DNA of 64,000 bases from Plut-88900 sp963668115 (GCA_963668115.1 OY764147.1:434001-498000), one strand, 5' to 3'. Counted from the stretch's first letter, positions 1-7,913 are shown. The notes: generated from the sequence alone by a model not told the origin. Numbers and translations are program-made.

Positions 1-1014
1 GTGTGCACTTTCTTTGCGGGGCTGACGGAGCGGATCCGAGTCGGGCAAACGGCGTGCATTCTGCCGGACTGGAACCCGATCAGGTTGGCTGAAGAGCTGG
101 CAATGCTGGACAACATGTGCAAGGGTCGGCTGGACGTGGGGATAGCTCGGGGGACGGACAGCACGGCGAGTATCCAGTTCAATGTGAATGCCAACAGGCG
201 GGACAGGGAGACAAACTACGCCCTGTTCAGCGAGACCCTGGACATATTGTTGAAGGCATGGGGCGAAGGTGCGTTCAGCCACCAAGGCAGGTTCTACACG
301 TACCCGGTGCCCGGGTGGAAAGAGAAGGACCCGGAGATATACTCCGGGGACCCGACGCACTTCGCGGAGGATGGAGAGCTTATTGGGCTGCACGTGATGC
401 CGAAGCCCTACCAGAAGCCTCGGCCGCCGATTTACCAGGCTGCGGACAGCACGAGTTCGTACACGTTTGCCGGGAACCGGGGGATATGCACGACGACGGT
501 GGGTCGGTCCTTTGAAGGGGCGAGGGAAGCATGGAACGCCTACCAGGCGGCAGCGTCCGAGGCGACAGGTCGGGATATACAGTTTGCACGGACGCCAGAC
601 GGGTTGAGCCTTAACGTTATGAGGCTTACGCACGTGGCGGAGACGCAGGAGCAGGCGGAGAAGGAGGCGAGGGCAGGGGTAAATGCGTTCTTCAAAGCAG
701 CGGTGGGGGTGAACGACCGATGGGGGCGGAAGGGGTCGGTGGCGGAGGGTGAGGAGCTAACGGATGACGACCTGAACATGGACTGGTTCGACTTTGCGCA
801 GAAGAAGGAGATCATCTGGGTCGGGTCTGCGGACTACGTGGCGGAGAAGATAGCGCACCTGCAGGAAGAGCTGGACTGCCAGCACGTGACGCTGTGGCCG
901 AACCCGGGTTTCGTGCCTTTCTCGACGGTGTACCACAGCCTGGAATTGTTCAATGAGAGGGTGATACCGCAGTTTGCGCGGGTGGGGAGTCGGGCGCCGG
1001 TGGCGGCTTCGTAG
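1..1014 (+). CDS. LLM-class flavin-dependent oxidoreductase (5' end cut by window)
   Basis: The product is a luciferase-like (TIM-barrel) flavin monooxygenase or reductase that would act on an unknown substrate in the cytoplasm with FMN or F420. What is seen: a run resembling the family core, LDVGIARGTD near residue 45, then the usual KPYQKPRPPIYQAADS stretch near residue 140, and a late segment about a computed waiting mass of helices ending at FNERVIPQF. The visible reading frame opens with GTG at base 1, so the true start may lie to the left. Family members are 330-400 residues, so little is missing. Two further LLM genes occur in this window. The substrate cannot be told from sequence. 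Confidence 0.85.
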   Translation: MCTFFAGLTERIRVGQTACILPDWNPIRLAEELAMLDNMCKGRLDVGIARGTDSTASIQFNVNANRRDRETNYALFSETLDILLKAWGEGAFSHQGRFYTYPVPGWKEKDPEIYSGDPTHFAEDGELIGLHVMPKPYQKPRPPIYQAADSTSSYTFAGNRGICTTTVGRSFEGAREAWNAYQAAASEATGRDIQFARTPDGLSLNVMRLTHVAETQEQAEKEARAGVNAFFKAAVGVNDRWGRKGSVAEGEELTDDDLNMDWFDFAQKKEIIWVGSADYVAEKIAHLQEELDCQHVTLWPNPGFVPFSTVYHSLELFNERVIPQFARVGSRAPVAAS

Positions 1015-1216
1015 GGTCTTTCACTAACAAAGCATGGATTCGAGTGCCGTATACGTTTTGCGCATGCGGCACTTTCTTTTTGACGACGGGGTGATGTTGT
1101 GGCCGCTTGAACGGTCGTGGGCCTCCCCTTGCTTTGAGTGGCCTCAGCATGAGCGGCCCAACTGCCCTGGGGAGGGCGACCAGCCGGTCGGCCCTACGGG
1201 AGCCATGCCCCGCACT

Positions 1217-1272
1217 GGGGGATGGATTCACGCCATAGGCGCATCTTCGACCCGATGGGGGTCGGGAATGAT
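1217..1272 (+). repeat. REP-like palindromic element, long subtype
   Basis: The element starts with GGGGATGGATTCACG, runs through GCGCATCTTCGACCC and closes with GTCGGGAATGAT. The same order of blocks recurs at 9643-9698, 55353-55409 and, extended, at 11137-11232. The inner stem is CCCGA/TCGGG. It lies in the 284-bp gap between the convergent LLM and MoaD genes, together with a CTCAGCATGAGC palindrome-like block near 1142. No gene is seen in this gap. Confidence 0.75.
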
Positions 1273-1298
1273 AATACAGGATGGAGAGAGGGTGAGGA

Positions 1299-1574
1299 CT
1301 AGCCGCCGGCTACGGCGGGAACTATGCTTACTTCGTCGCCGCTGTTGACGGCGGTTGTGATGCCGTCTTTGAAGCGGATGTCCTCGCCGTTGACGTAGAC
1401 GTTTACGAAGCGGTGGAGCTCCCCGCTGTCTGCGACGAGTCGGGCCTTGATCCCGGGGTGCTGCGCATCGAGCGAGTCGATACACTCCCTGATGTTCGTC
1501 CCTTCAACGGTGGCGCTGCTTTCTCCGTTGGTCATGCGACGAAGGGGGGTAGGGATCTTAAGGCTGACGCTCAT
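1299..1574 (-). CDS. MoaD/ThiS-family sulfur carrier protein
   Basis: This is a 91-residue ubiquitin-fold protein ending in AVAGG. The terminal Gly-Gly is the mark of sulfur carriers that are adenylated by a MoeB/ThiF enzyme and converted to a C-terminal thiocarboxylate. The start ATG (1574) follows a good GGAGGT SD. It is the last gene of a leftward run thrC-NIL-MoaD, 45 bp after the NIL gene. That setting suggests it carries sulfur for amino-acid (cysteine or homocysteine) synthesis rather than only for molybdopterin. This is inference, by analogy with the CysO/CysM system. A second MoaD-like gene is at 36258-36521 and a possible activating enzyme at 45222-46040. Confidence 0.85.
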   Translation of the reverse strand: MSVSLKIPTPLRRMTNGESSATVEGTNIRECIDSLDAQHPGIKARLVADSGELHRFVNVYVNGEDIRFKDGITTAVNSGDEVSIVPAVAGG

Positions 1575-1619
1575 TTAGGGGACCTCCTAAGTTCTGTTCC
1601 GCAGGTCTGATATGGAATT

Positions 1620-1862
1620 CTAACCTTCTACAATATCGCCGACTATGGGGTCGACGCGGACTCCTGATTCGGAGACCCAGGCGAGGCCGCTGTTGATTTG
1701 CTCTTCCTCACCTTCGAGTTCAAGGATAACCCAGCCCTGGGTGGCGGTTACGTCGGCCCGGCGGATGTTGGTTACGACGTCAAAGTTCTTGCCGAGGCCG
1801 TAGATCACGGGTTCGGTGACCAGCTCGGTGGGGAAGGTGAACTTGGCTTTCATCTTGACCAT
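1620..1862 (-). CDS. NIL-domain protein
   Basis: The product is about 80 residues. The ferredoxin-like NIL fold is otherwise known as the C-terminal methionine-binding domain of MetN ATPases. The sequence MVKMKAKFTFP, then VIYGLGKNFDVVTNIRRADV and GWVILELEGEEEQI fit the fold. The frame is open further upstream to 1961, but that part overlaps thrC and looks non-coding. The ATG at 1862 has a clear GGGAGGA SD overlapping the end of thrC, so I chose it. Free-standing NIL proteins next to sulfur amino-acid genes have been linked to homocysteine formation. A role in sulfur transfer or methionine sensing is inferred. Confidence 0.8.
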   Translation of the reverse strand: MVKMKAKFTFPTELVTEPVIYGLGKNFDVVTNIRRADVTATQGWVILELEGEEEQINSGLAWVSESGVRVDPIVGDIVEG

Positions 1863-1884
1863 CTCTCGGTCCTCCCGGGTGCGG

Positions 1885-3135
1885 CTAGGCCATGGCAGTG
1901 GCTCGAATGCCGTTCCCACGGGCCTCCAGGGCGTCTTCGAAAGAGCTGATGGTGGGTTCAACCATGACGGGGTCTACGATGTCGCTGACGGGCTCCTGGG
2001 TCTTGAGGCCCGAGCCCGTAATGTAGGCGACGGTGAGGTCGTTGCGCTTGATTACGCCCGCATCGGCGAGCTTCTTCAGGCCGGCGATGGTCACGCCACC
2101 TGCGGTCTCGGCGAAGATGCCTTCGGTGCGGCCTAATAGAGTCATGCCTTCAACGACTTCGGGATCGGTGGCTGCGACGCCTGCACCGTCGGTCTCCTTG
2201 ATGGTCTTCAGGGCGTAGTAGCCGTCGGCGGGGTTACCAATAGCCAGGGACTTGGCGAGGGTGTTGGGCCGAACGGGTTTGATGTCCATACGGCCGTCTT
2301 CGTAGGCGGTGATTATGGGAGAGCAGCCTCGGGCCTGGGCGACAGCCATCTTGGTATGGGGCACGTCGGAGAGGCCGACCTGGGCGAGTTCGTTCATGCC
2401 CTTCCAGATCTTGGTGTAGAGGGAGCCAGAAGCAGCTGGAACGACTGCCCAGTCGGGGCAGCGCCAGCCCAGTTGCTCCACGACCTCGAAGCCGAGGGTC
2501 TTGGAGCCTTCGGAGTAGTAAGGGCGCATGTTTATGTTGGCGAAGGCCCAGTGGTACTTGTCTGCGAGCTCGCTGCAGAGGCGGTTGACCTCGTCGTAGT
2601 TGCCCTTCACCGCCACGAGGGTCGGGCCATAGACAGCGGCGGAAAGCACCTTGCCGCGCTCAAGGTCGGCGGGGATGAAAACGTAGGCTTTGAGGCCGGC
2701 CCGGGCGGCGTGGGCTGCGACGCTGCCTGCAAGGTTGCCGGTGGAGGCGCAGGCGAAGGTGTCGAAGCCGAACTCCCGGGCCTTGGTGGAAGCAACGCCT
2801 ACGACCCTGTCCTTGAAGGAGTGGGAGGGGTTGCCGCAGTCGTTCTTGATATAGAGGTTGTCGAGGCCAAGCTCCCGGCCAAGGTTGTCGGCTTTCAGGA
2901 GGGGGGTAAGACCGGTGCCGAGGTCGACGACGTTGCCGTTGACGGGGAGGAGGTCCTTGTAGCGCCACATGGTTAGGGGCCCGGCCTCCACGCTCTCTCG
3001 GTTGAAGGTGCGAGCCACGGCGGCATAGTCGTAGACGACTTCGACGGGGCCGAAACACCATTCGCAGACGTTCATGGGGTCAAGGGGGTATTCCTTGCCG
3101 CATTCCTTGCAGCGAAGCGCGATAGCGTTAGACAT
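1885..3135 (-). CDS. thrC: Threonine synthase-like PLP enzyme with N-terminal zinc ribbon
   Basis: The protein has 416 residues. Residues 1-30 hold a four-cysteine ribbon (C9, C12, C24, C27). A fold-type II PLP domain follows with the Schiff-base lysine in NPSHSFKDR (K108). The family makes threonine from O-phosphohomoserine. Some zinc-ribbon members of this group use other beta- or gamma-replacement substrates. The gene is followed at 22 bp by a NIL protein and then a MoaD/ThiS carrier. This makes a sulfur-transfer role (thiocarboxylate-fed cysteine or homocysteine synthesis) a real alternative to classical ThrC. A promoter with a 17-bp spacer lies upstream (3227-3255). The SD is weak. Confidence 0.85.
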   Translation of the reverse strand: MSNAIALRCKECGKEYPLDPMNVCEWCFGPVEVVYDYAAVARTFNRESVEAGPLTMWRYKDLLPVNGNVVDLGTGLTPLLKADNLGRELGLDNLYIKNDCGNPSHSFKDRVVGVASTKAREFGFDTFACASTGNLAGSVAAHAARAGLKAYVFIPADLERGKVLSAAVYGPTLVAVKGNYDEVNRLCSELADKYHWAFANINMRPYYSEGSKTLGFEVVEQLGWRCPDWAVVPAASGSLYTKIWKGMNELAQVGLSDVPHTKMAVAQARGCSPIITAYEDGRMDIKPVRPNTLAKSLAIGNPADGYYALKTIKETDGAGVAATDPEVVEGMTLLGRTEGIFAETAGGVTIAGLKKLADAGVIKRNDLTVAYITGSGLKTQEPVSDIVDPVMVEPTISSFEDALEARGNGIRATAMA

Positions 3136-3226
3136 GCTGGCTTACCGGCGGACCTGGTGAGTAGAGGGCGTTAAAAGGAAACGTTTCCCGGACGGTCTTT
3201 GAATTACAGGCTGAAATCCGTGCTAG

Positions 3227-3255
3227 ATGCTAGCAAGGGGCAGGGGCAGTGTCAA
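3227..3255 (-). promoter_or_regulatory. thrC promoter with overlapping inverted repeat
   Basis: On the minus strand TTGACA (3255-3250) is followed after exactly 17 bp by TAGCAT (3232-3227). The -10 hexamer sits inside a perfect inverted repeat, TGCTAG-atg-CTAGCA (3221-3235), a candidate operator. The leader to the ATG at 3135 would be about 85 nt. The regulator is unknown. Confidence 0.65.
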
Positions 3256-3257
3256 GG

Positions 3258-3295
3258 AAAAGCAGTCACGGGCAGGCGTGAAGCCTGCCCGTGAC
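3258..3295 (-). terminator. Intrinsic terminator of hsp20
   Basis: A perfect 13-bp stem, GTCACGGGCAGGC against its complement (3265-3277 with 3283-3295), has a 5-nt loop. On the minus strand it is followed by CTGCTTTTCC. It lies 27 bp past the hsp20 stop and just before the thrC promoter. Confidence 0.8.
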
Positions 3296-3321
3296 GGGTG
3301 GTAGGGACTGAGGGTCCGGGG

Positions 3322-3777
3322 TTAGCCGGCCTTGATCTCGATGGTCCTGGCCTGGGGCTTGACTTCCGGAACCCGGGGCAGGGTGAGGGTGAGGACGCCG
3401 TTTTCGAATCGGGCCTCTACGCTGTCATCCTGCAAGTCCTTAGGAAGGGCGAGACTGCGGTAGAAAGAGCCTGAGTGGCGCTCGCGGATTACGTACCTGT
3501 CCTTCTCGGTCTCCTCAACGGAGTTGACCTGTCCCTCGATGGTGAGGCGGTTGTCCTCTATGGTTACGTTCACGTCCTCGGGCTTGACTCCGGGGAGAGA
3601 GGCCTGGATGACGACCTGATTTTCATCGGACGTGACATCGATGGGCATGGGGTTGTCGCGCTTCAGCTGGGAAGTGTAGCCGTGGAACCCCCAGAAGGGG
3701 TCGTCCCAAAAGCGGTCCATGAGCTTTCTCATGCCGTTGAATCCTGCGAACGGGTCTCGCTTCACTATTGCGTTCAT
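3322..3777 (-). CDS. hsp20: Hsp20/alpha-crystallin small heat-shock protein
   Basis: This 151-residue protein belongs to the ATP-independent holdase chaperones that bind unfolding proteins. A short N-terminal arm contains repeated aromatic residues (WDDPFWGFHG). The alpha-crystallin domain has the usual SLPGVKPEDVNVTIEDNRL stretch near residue 70 and the closing FENGVLTLTLPR near 130. A C-terminal extension follows. The ATG at 3777 follows AAGGAGGTTCGAT. It is the second gene after a 37-residue ORF. It is transcribed away from the dnaJ-like/hspR/clpC operon, from a shared regulatory region that probably carries an HspR site. Confidence 0.95.
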   Translation of the reverse strand: MNAIVKRDPFAGFNGMRKLMDRFWDDPFWGFHGYTSQLKRDNPMPIDVTSDENQVVIQASLPGVKPEDVNVTIEDNRLTIEGQVNSVEETEKDRYVIRERHSGSFYRSLALPKDLQDDSVEARFENGVLTLTLPRVPEVKPQARTIEIKAG

Positions 3778-3849
3778 ATCGAACCTCCTTGTGTGAGTTT
3801 CCTGATGCTTGTCCGGGACTCGCGGCCTATGGGCCCTGGGCCGGGTTGC

Positions 3850-3963
3850 CTAGAAGTACCTGATGCCGATGCCCGTGACCCGGGCCACGTCCCCGAGGAT
3901 GCTCATGAGCGTCTGGAGGGGCTGCCGGCGGACGGGTGGTCGGGCTGTCCTGTTGATGGCCAT
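3850..3963 (-). CDS. Small basic 37-residue ORF upstream of hsp20
   Basis: The ATG at 3963 follows AAGGAGAGTCCAG, a strong SD with correct spacing. The frame encodes 37 residues, starting MAINRTARPPVRR and ending GIGIRYF, before TAG at 3850. The frame is open upstream to 4047, but that start lies beyond the predicted -10 and is not usable. The ORF sits about 40 nt after the predicted transcription start and 72 bp before hsp20. It could be a leader peptide or a genuine microprotein. No family is recognised. Confidence 0.45.
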   Translation of the reverse strand: MAINRTARPPVRRQPLQTLMSILGDVARVTGIGIRYF

Positions 3964-4005
3964 CTGGACTCTCCTTTCTACAACGACGTTGTCAACTATG
4001 GTGAT

Positions 4006-4034
4006 ATCATAAGACTTAACTAAAGCATTGTCAA
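4006..4034 (-). promoter_or_regulatory. Leftward promoter for hsp20
   Basis: On the minus strand TTGACA (4034-4029), a 17-bp spacer and TATGAT (4011-4006) form a near-consensus sigma70 promoter for the 37-residue ORF and hsp20. Its -35 lies 16 bp from the candidate HspR site. Confidence 0.8.
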
Positions 4035-4050
4035 GGATATTAGGCATAGA

Positions 4051-4071
4051 ATTGATAGTCGTTTCATCAAA
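4051..4071. promoter_or_regulatory. Candidate HspR operator (HAIR-like inverted repeat)
   Basis: The 21-bp segment has TTGA and TCAA half-sites at the same positions as in the HAIR consensus CTTGAGT-N7-ACTCAAG, although the outer bases differ. It lies midway between the two divergent promoters, as an HspR site should, and hspR is encoded 1 kb away. Two AACGACGTTG blocks (3982-3991 and 4080-4089) flank the region symmetrically and may be part of the control. Confidence 0.45.
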
Positions 4072-4086
4072 GATATGATAACGACG

Positions 4087-4115
4087 TTGACATATCCGAC
4101 GTTAGAGCTTAATAT
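4087..4115 (+). promoter_or_regulatory. Rightward promoter for the dnaJ-like/hspR/clpC operon
   Basis: TTGACA (4087-4092), a 17-bp spacer and TAATAT (4110-4115). The start of the dnaJ-like gene is 35 bp downstream. An inverted repeat GATATG-N13-CATATC (4072-4096) overlaps the -35. Confidence 0.85.
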
Positions 4116-4149
4116 AGGTCTGCACCAGCGAATCTGAGAAACAAATCAA

Positions 4150-5064
4150 ATGGCGAGTCGAAGCTATTACGATGTCCTGGGCGTCAAGAAAGACGCCACG
4201 CAAGACGAGCTCCGGCGCGCCTTCAGGAAGCTGGCCCGGGAGTATCATCCCGACGTGAACCCGGGGATGGCCGACGCGTCCGAGAAGTTCAAGGAGATCA
4301 ACGAGGCTTACCAGACGCTTTCAGATGAGGATTCACGACGCGAATATGATGAAGGGGGTCGGGTGTTCCGGGGAGGGGAGTGGAACGGAGGGGATGGATT
4401 TACGCGAACGTGGTCTTTTTCCACCGGAGAGGGTGGGCCGTCGGGGTTTGGGTTTGGGGGTGAGCCGCTGGACGATATCCTGCAGGGGATTCTCGGGCGG
4501 AGGGGTGGAAGTGCGGGCCACTTCGCCGGGCCGAGGCGTGCGCCGCGCGAGCACACGCTGGACGTCAGCCTGGAGGAGGCCTATCAGGGGACGACACGGC
4601 TGGTGGAGGTGTCGGGGGTGGATGGGAGGAAGCGGAGGCTGGAGGTCAAGGTGCCGGCAGGGGTGTGGACTGGGTTCAGGATGTCGGTGGACCCGGACAA
4701 GGGTCGGCCCGAGGCGGGGCAAGGCGAGATTATCTTTTCGATCAACGTGTTGCCCCACGACCGGTACAAGAGAGTGGGGAATGACATACACGTCGAGGTC
4801 CCGGTGTCGCTGTATGAAGCGATGCTGGGAGGGGAGGCGCCGGTGGAGACGTTGAAGGGCTCGGTGGCGCTGAAGCTGCCGAAGGGGACTCAGAACGGGC
4901 AGAGCTTCCGGCTGAAGGGCCGGGGGATGCCGATGTACGGGGGGTCGGGGGTGGGGGATGCGTATGCGACGGTGAAGGTGACACTGCCGACGGACCTGTC
5001 CGATGAGGAGTCGGAACTGGTGAGGAAACTGAAGGAAATCGGAGACCGGAAGGGGGCCGCGTGA
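4150..5064 (+). CDS. CbpA-type DnaJ co-chaperone
   Basis: The protein has 304 residues. The N-terminal J domain has the HPD triad in YHPDVN near residue 36 and so should stimulate an Hsp70. A glycine-rich linker follows (about 75-130). Two beta-sandwich C-terminal substrate-binding domains end with the dimerisation region. The zinc-finger CXXCXGXG repeats of true DnaJ are absent, so this is the CbpA/DnaJ type II form. The stop overlaps the GTG of hspR by 4 bp (GTGA), which indicates translational coupling. No dnaK is in the window. SD upstream of the ATG is poor; the start was chosen because the J domain begins at MASRSYYDVLG. Confidence 0.95.
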   Translation: MASRSYYDVLGVKKDATQDELRRAFRKLAREYHPDVNPGMADASEKFKEINEAYQTLSDEDSRREYDEGGRVFRGGEWNGGDGFTRTWSFSTGEGGPSGFGFGGEPLDDILQGILGRRGGSAGHFAGPRRAPREHTLDVSLEEAYQGTTRLVEVSGVDGRKRRLEVKVPAGVWTGFRMSVDPDKGRPEAGQGEIIFSINVLPHDRYKRVGNDIHVEVPVSLYEAMLGGEAPVETLKGSVALKLPKGTQNGQSFRLKGRGMPMYGGSGVGDAYATVKVTLPTDLSDEESELVRKLKEIGDRKGAA

Positions 5065-5396
5065 GTCTATACGACGAATCGGAGCCGCGCTACGTGATAA
5101 GCGTGGCCGCAAGGATGGTGGGGGTGCACGTGCAGACGCTGCGCTACTACGAAAGAGCGGGGTTGATCAAACCTTCCCGGTCGGGTGGGAACACGCGCTT
5201 CTACTCTGCGAGGGACGTGGCGCACCTGCAGAGGATAAGGTCGCTAATCGAGGACCTGGGGGTGAACCTGGCAGGGGTGGACGTGATCATGAGGATGTCG
5301 GAGCGGATGCTGGAGATGCAAAGGGAGCTAAACACGGTGAAGGAAGAGCTAAACCGGCTGATGTCCGGGTCTCGGGGCCCGGGATTCAGGGAGTAA
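5061..5396 (+). CDS. hspR: HspR-like MerR-family heat-shock repressor
   Basis: This is a 111-residue MerR-type winged-helix protein. The segment YVISVAARMVGVHVQTLRYY is the typical HspR DNA-recognition region, and an extended coiled-coil helix (RMSERMLEMQRELNTVKEEL) supports dimerisation. HspR proteins repress heat-shock operons at HAIR sites, usually with DnaK as co-repressor. The GTG start overlaps the previous stop and has GGAAGGGGG upstream. The clp gene begins 4 bp after the stop. The arrangement dnaJ-hspR-clp matches Actinobacteria and Chloroflexota. Autoregulation through 4051-4071 is inferred. Confidence 0.9.
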   Translation: MSLYDESEPRYVISVAARMVGVHVQTLRYYERAGLIKPSRSGGNTRFYSARDVAHLQRIRSLIEDLGVNLAGVDVIMRMSERMLEMQRELNTVKEELNRLMSGSRGPGFRE

Positions 5397-5400
5397 AGAA

Positions 5401-7848
5401 ATGGTAATGAGACCAGAGCAATACACGGACCAAGCGAGGGAAGTGCTGAGCGCCTCCCAGGCGTTGCTGCGCGAGATGAGGCACGCGCAATGGGACGTGG
5501 AGCATCTCGTGTTGGCGATGCTGGAGCAAGAGGAAGGTCGGGTGCCGGAGATTCTCGGGATACTGGGGGTGGATGCCGCCGCGCTGGCAGGCAAATTCAG
5601 GCAGGCGTTGACCAAAACTCCGACGGTGGCGTACCAGGAGCAGAATATTTACATAACTCCTCGGATATCTCAATTGATGGAACGGGCATTGGCGGAGATG
5701 AAACGGTTGAGGGACGAGCTCATAAGCGTTGACCACCTGCTGGTCGCGGCCGTCGAGGAGAGGGAGGGCGACACGCCGGCCATCTTCAAGGAGTTCGGGG
5801 TAGAGAAGGAGAAGGTGTACCAGGCGCTGCAGGAGGTGAGGGGGACGTACAGGGTGACGGATGCGCAGGCAGAGAGCCGATACCAGTCCCTTCAGAAGTA
5901 CAGCCGGGACCTGACGGCGCTGGCCGGAGAAGGGACGCTGGACCCGGTTATCGGGCGGGAGGCGGAGATCAGGAGGGTGATACAGATCCTTACGCGCAGG
6001 ACGAAGAACAACCCGGTGGTCATTGGTGAGGCCGGGGTTGGGAAGACGGCGATAGCCGAGGGCCTGGCCCAACGCATCGTTGCCGATGACGTGCCGGACT
6101 CTATCAAGAGGAGGAAGGTGATATCCCTGGACATGGGGTCGATGGTGGCGGGAAGCAAGTTCCGCGGCGAGTTCGAAGAGCGGTTGAAGGCGGTAATGGA
6201 GGAGATCCGGAAGGCAAAGGGAGAGATCATCCTATTCATAGATGAGATTCACCAGGTTGTCGGGGCGGGGGCGGCGGAGGGGGCGATAGACGCCAGCACC
6301 ATGCTAAAGCCGGCGCTGGCCCGGGGTGAACTTCAGTGCATAGGAGCAACCACGCCGGAGGAGTACCGGAAATACATAGAGAAGAATGCAGCCCTGGAAC
6401 GTCGTTTCCAGCCGGTATACACGGAAGAGCCGTCCGTGGAGGACACGATCGAAATCCTCAGAGGGCTGAAGCCGAGGTACGAGGCCCATCACAGGATCAC
6501 TATTGCGGACTCTGCGTTGACGGCGGCTGCCAGACTGGGACAGCGGTACATTTCGGACCGCTTCCTGCCGGATAAGGCGATAGACCTGGTGGACGAAGCT
6601 TCGAGCAAACTGAGAATCGAAATGGAAGGGGCGCCACCGGAACTGAAGGAGATTGAAAAGGAAGTGCAATACCTGGCCGATCAGGGAGAGAGCGCATCCC
6701 AGCGTGAAGACTTCCAGAGGGCTGCGGAATTGAAGGCCCAACGCCTGAGCCTGGAAGAGAAGTGCCAGAGGATCAGAAACGATTGGCTTGCCAAGGAGAA
6801 GCTGGACGGGACCGTAGACGAAGAGGACATTGCCGAAGTGGTGGCAGTGATGACGGGCATACCCGTGTCCCGGATGCTGGAGGGTGAGGCTGAGAGGCTG
6901 CTTCACATGGATGAGAGCCTTAAGGAGAGGGTAATCGGGCAGGACGAGGCGATCGGGGCGGTGTCCGAGGCGATCAGAAGGGCGCGCGCGGGGTTGAAGG
7001 ACCCGAAGAGGCCCATAGGGAGCTTCATATTCCTGGGGCCCACGGGGGTCGGGAAGACGGAGCTGGCCCGGGCGCTGACCGAATTCCTCTTCGACGATGA
7101 GGAGGCGATGGTGCGGATTGACATGTCCGAATACATGGAGAAGCACTCAGTGTCACGGATGATAGGGGCACCTCCCGGATATGTCGGATACGACGATGCG
7201 GGTCAGCTGATCGAAGCCGTGCGGAGACGCCCCTACAGGGTGCTGCTGTTCGACGAGATTGAGAAGGCACACCCGGACGTATTCAACGTGCTGCTGCAGT
7301 TGCTGGAAGACGGCAGGCTGACGGACGGGCACGGGCGGACGGTCAACTTCGCCAACACAGTGGTGATAATGACAAGCAACCTGGGGACGTCTCGTTTCCA
7401 GGAGGACCCGGTCGGGTTCTTGAGGCAGGACTCTGCGGAGGCCGGGGATGCAGACATCAGACGCAACGTGGAACGGTCGCTGAGGCAAGCCTTCAGGCCT
7501 GAGTTCCTGAACAGAATCGACGAGACGGTGATATTCAAGTCGCTGGGCAGGGAGGAGATGGTCCAGATAGTGGACTTGCTGGTGGGAGAGGTGCAAGAAA
7601 GGCTGGCCGACCGGGAGATCACGATCGAGCTGACGGAGCAGGCCAAGGAGTGGATTGCGGACAAAGGGTTCGATCCGGCGTTCGGAGCACGGCCCCTGAG
7701 GAGGACCGTCCAGAGGTACATCGAGACGCCGCTGGCGAGGAGAGTGTTGGCCGGCGAGATCGGTAAGGGCGGCAGCGTCAGAATCGACGAGAGGGGCGGC
7801 GAGATAGTGTTCGACAGGTCGACGGTGCAGGCGGAGCTGCTGGTGTAG
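5401..7848 (+). CDS. clpC: ClpC-type AAA+ unfoldase
   Basis: The protein has 815 residues. An N-terminal double Clp_N repeat spans about 1-145. AAA1 has Walker A GEAGVGKT near 210. A short middle domain spans about 410-460. AAA2 has GPTGVGKT near 545, and a D2-small domain closes the protein. The short M-domain and the VGFL loop near residue 671, matching the ClpP-binding loop of ClpC, favour ClpC over the disaggregase ClpB, whose M-domain is about 120 residues. ClpC feeds substrates into ClpP for degradation. It is third in the hspR operon, a place usually held by clpB. SD is GGGAGTAAAGAA. A strong terminator follows. Confidence 0.9.
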   Translation: MVMRPEQYTDQAREVLSASQALLREMRHAQWDVEHLVLAMLEQEEGRVPEILGILGVDAAALAGKFRQALTKTPTVAYQEQNIYITPRISQLMERALAEMKRLRDELISVDHLLVAAVEEREGDTPAIFKEFGVEKEKVYQALQEVRGTYRVTDAQAESRYQSLQKYSRDLTALAGEGTLDPVIGREAEIRRVIQILTRRTKNNPVVIGEAGVGKTAIAEGLAQRIVADDVPDSIKRRKVISLDMGSMVAGSKFRGEFEERLKAVMEEIRKAKGEIILFIDEIHQVVGAGAAEGAIDASTMLKPALARGELQCIGATTPEEYRKYIEKNAALERRFQPVYTEEPSVEDTIEILRGLKPRYEAHHRITIADSALTAAARLGQRYISDRFLPDKAIDLVDEASSKLRIEMEGAPPELKEIEKEVQYLADQGESASQREDFQRAAELKAQRLSLEEKCQRIRNDWLAKEKLDGTVDEEDIAEVVAVMTGIPVSRMLEGEAERLLHMDESLKERVIGQDEAIGAVSEAIRRARAGLKDPKRPIGSFIFLGPTGVGKTELARALTEFLFDDEEAMVRIDMSEYMEKHSVSRMIGAPPGYVGYDDAGQLIEAVRRRPYRVLLFDEIEKAHPDVFNVLLQLLEDGRLTDGHGRTVNFANTVVIMTSNLGTSRFQEDPVGFLRQDSAEAGDADIRRNVERSLRQAFRPEFLNRIDETVIFKSLGREEMVQIVDLLVGEVQERLADREITIELTEQAKEWIADKGFDPAFGARPLRRTVQRYIETPLARRVLAGEIGKGGSVRIDERGGEIVFDRSTVQAELLV

Positions 7849-7871
7849 GTCTACAAGGCCGAAAGGCTATG

Positions 7872-7908
7872 GGCCCGGCGGAGGCAACATCCGCCGGGCC
7901 TTTAATTT
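7872..7908 (+). terminator. Intrinsic terminator after clpC
   Basis: Perfect 11-bp stem GGCCCGGCGGA (7872-7882) with its complement (7890-7900), loop GGCAACA, followed by TTTAATTT. Confidence 0.95.
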
Positions 7909-7913
7909 GTCTG

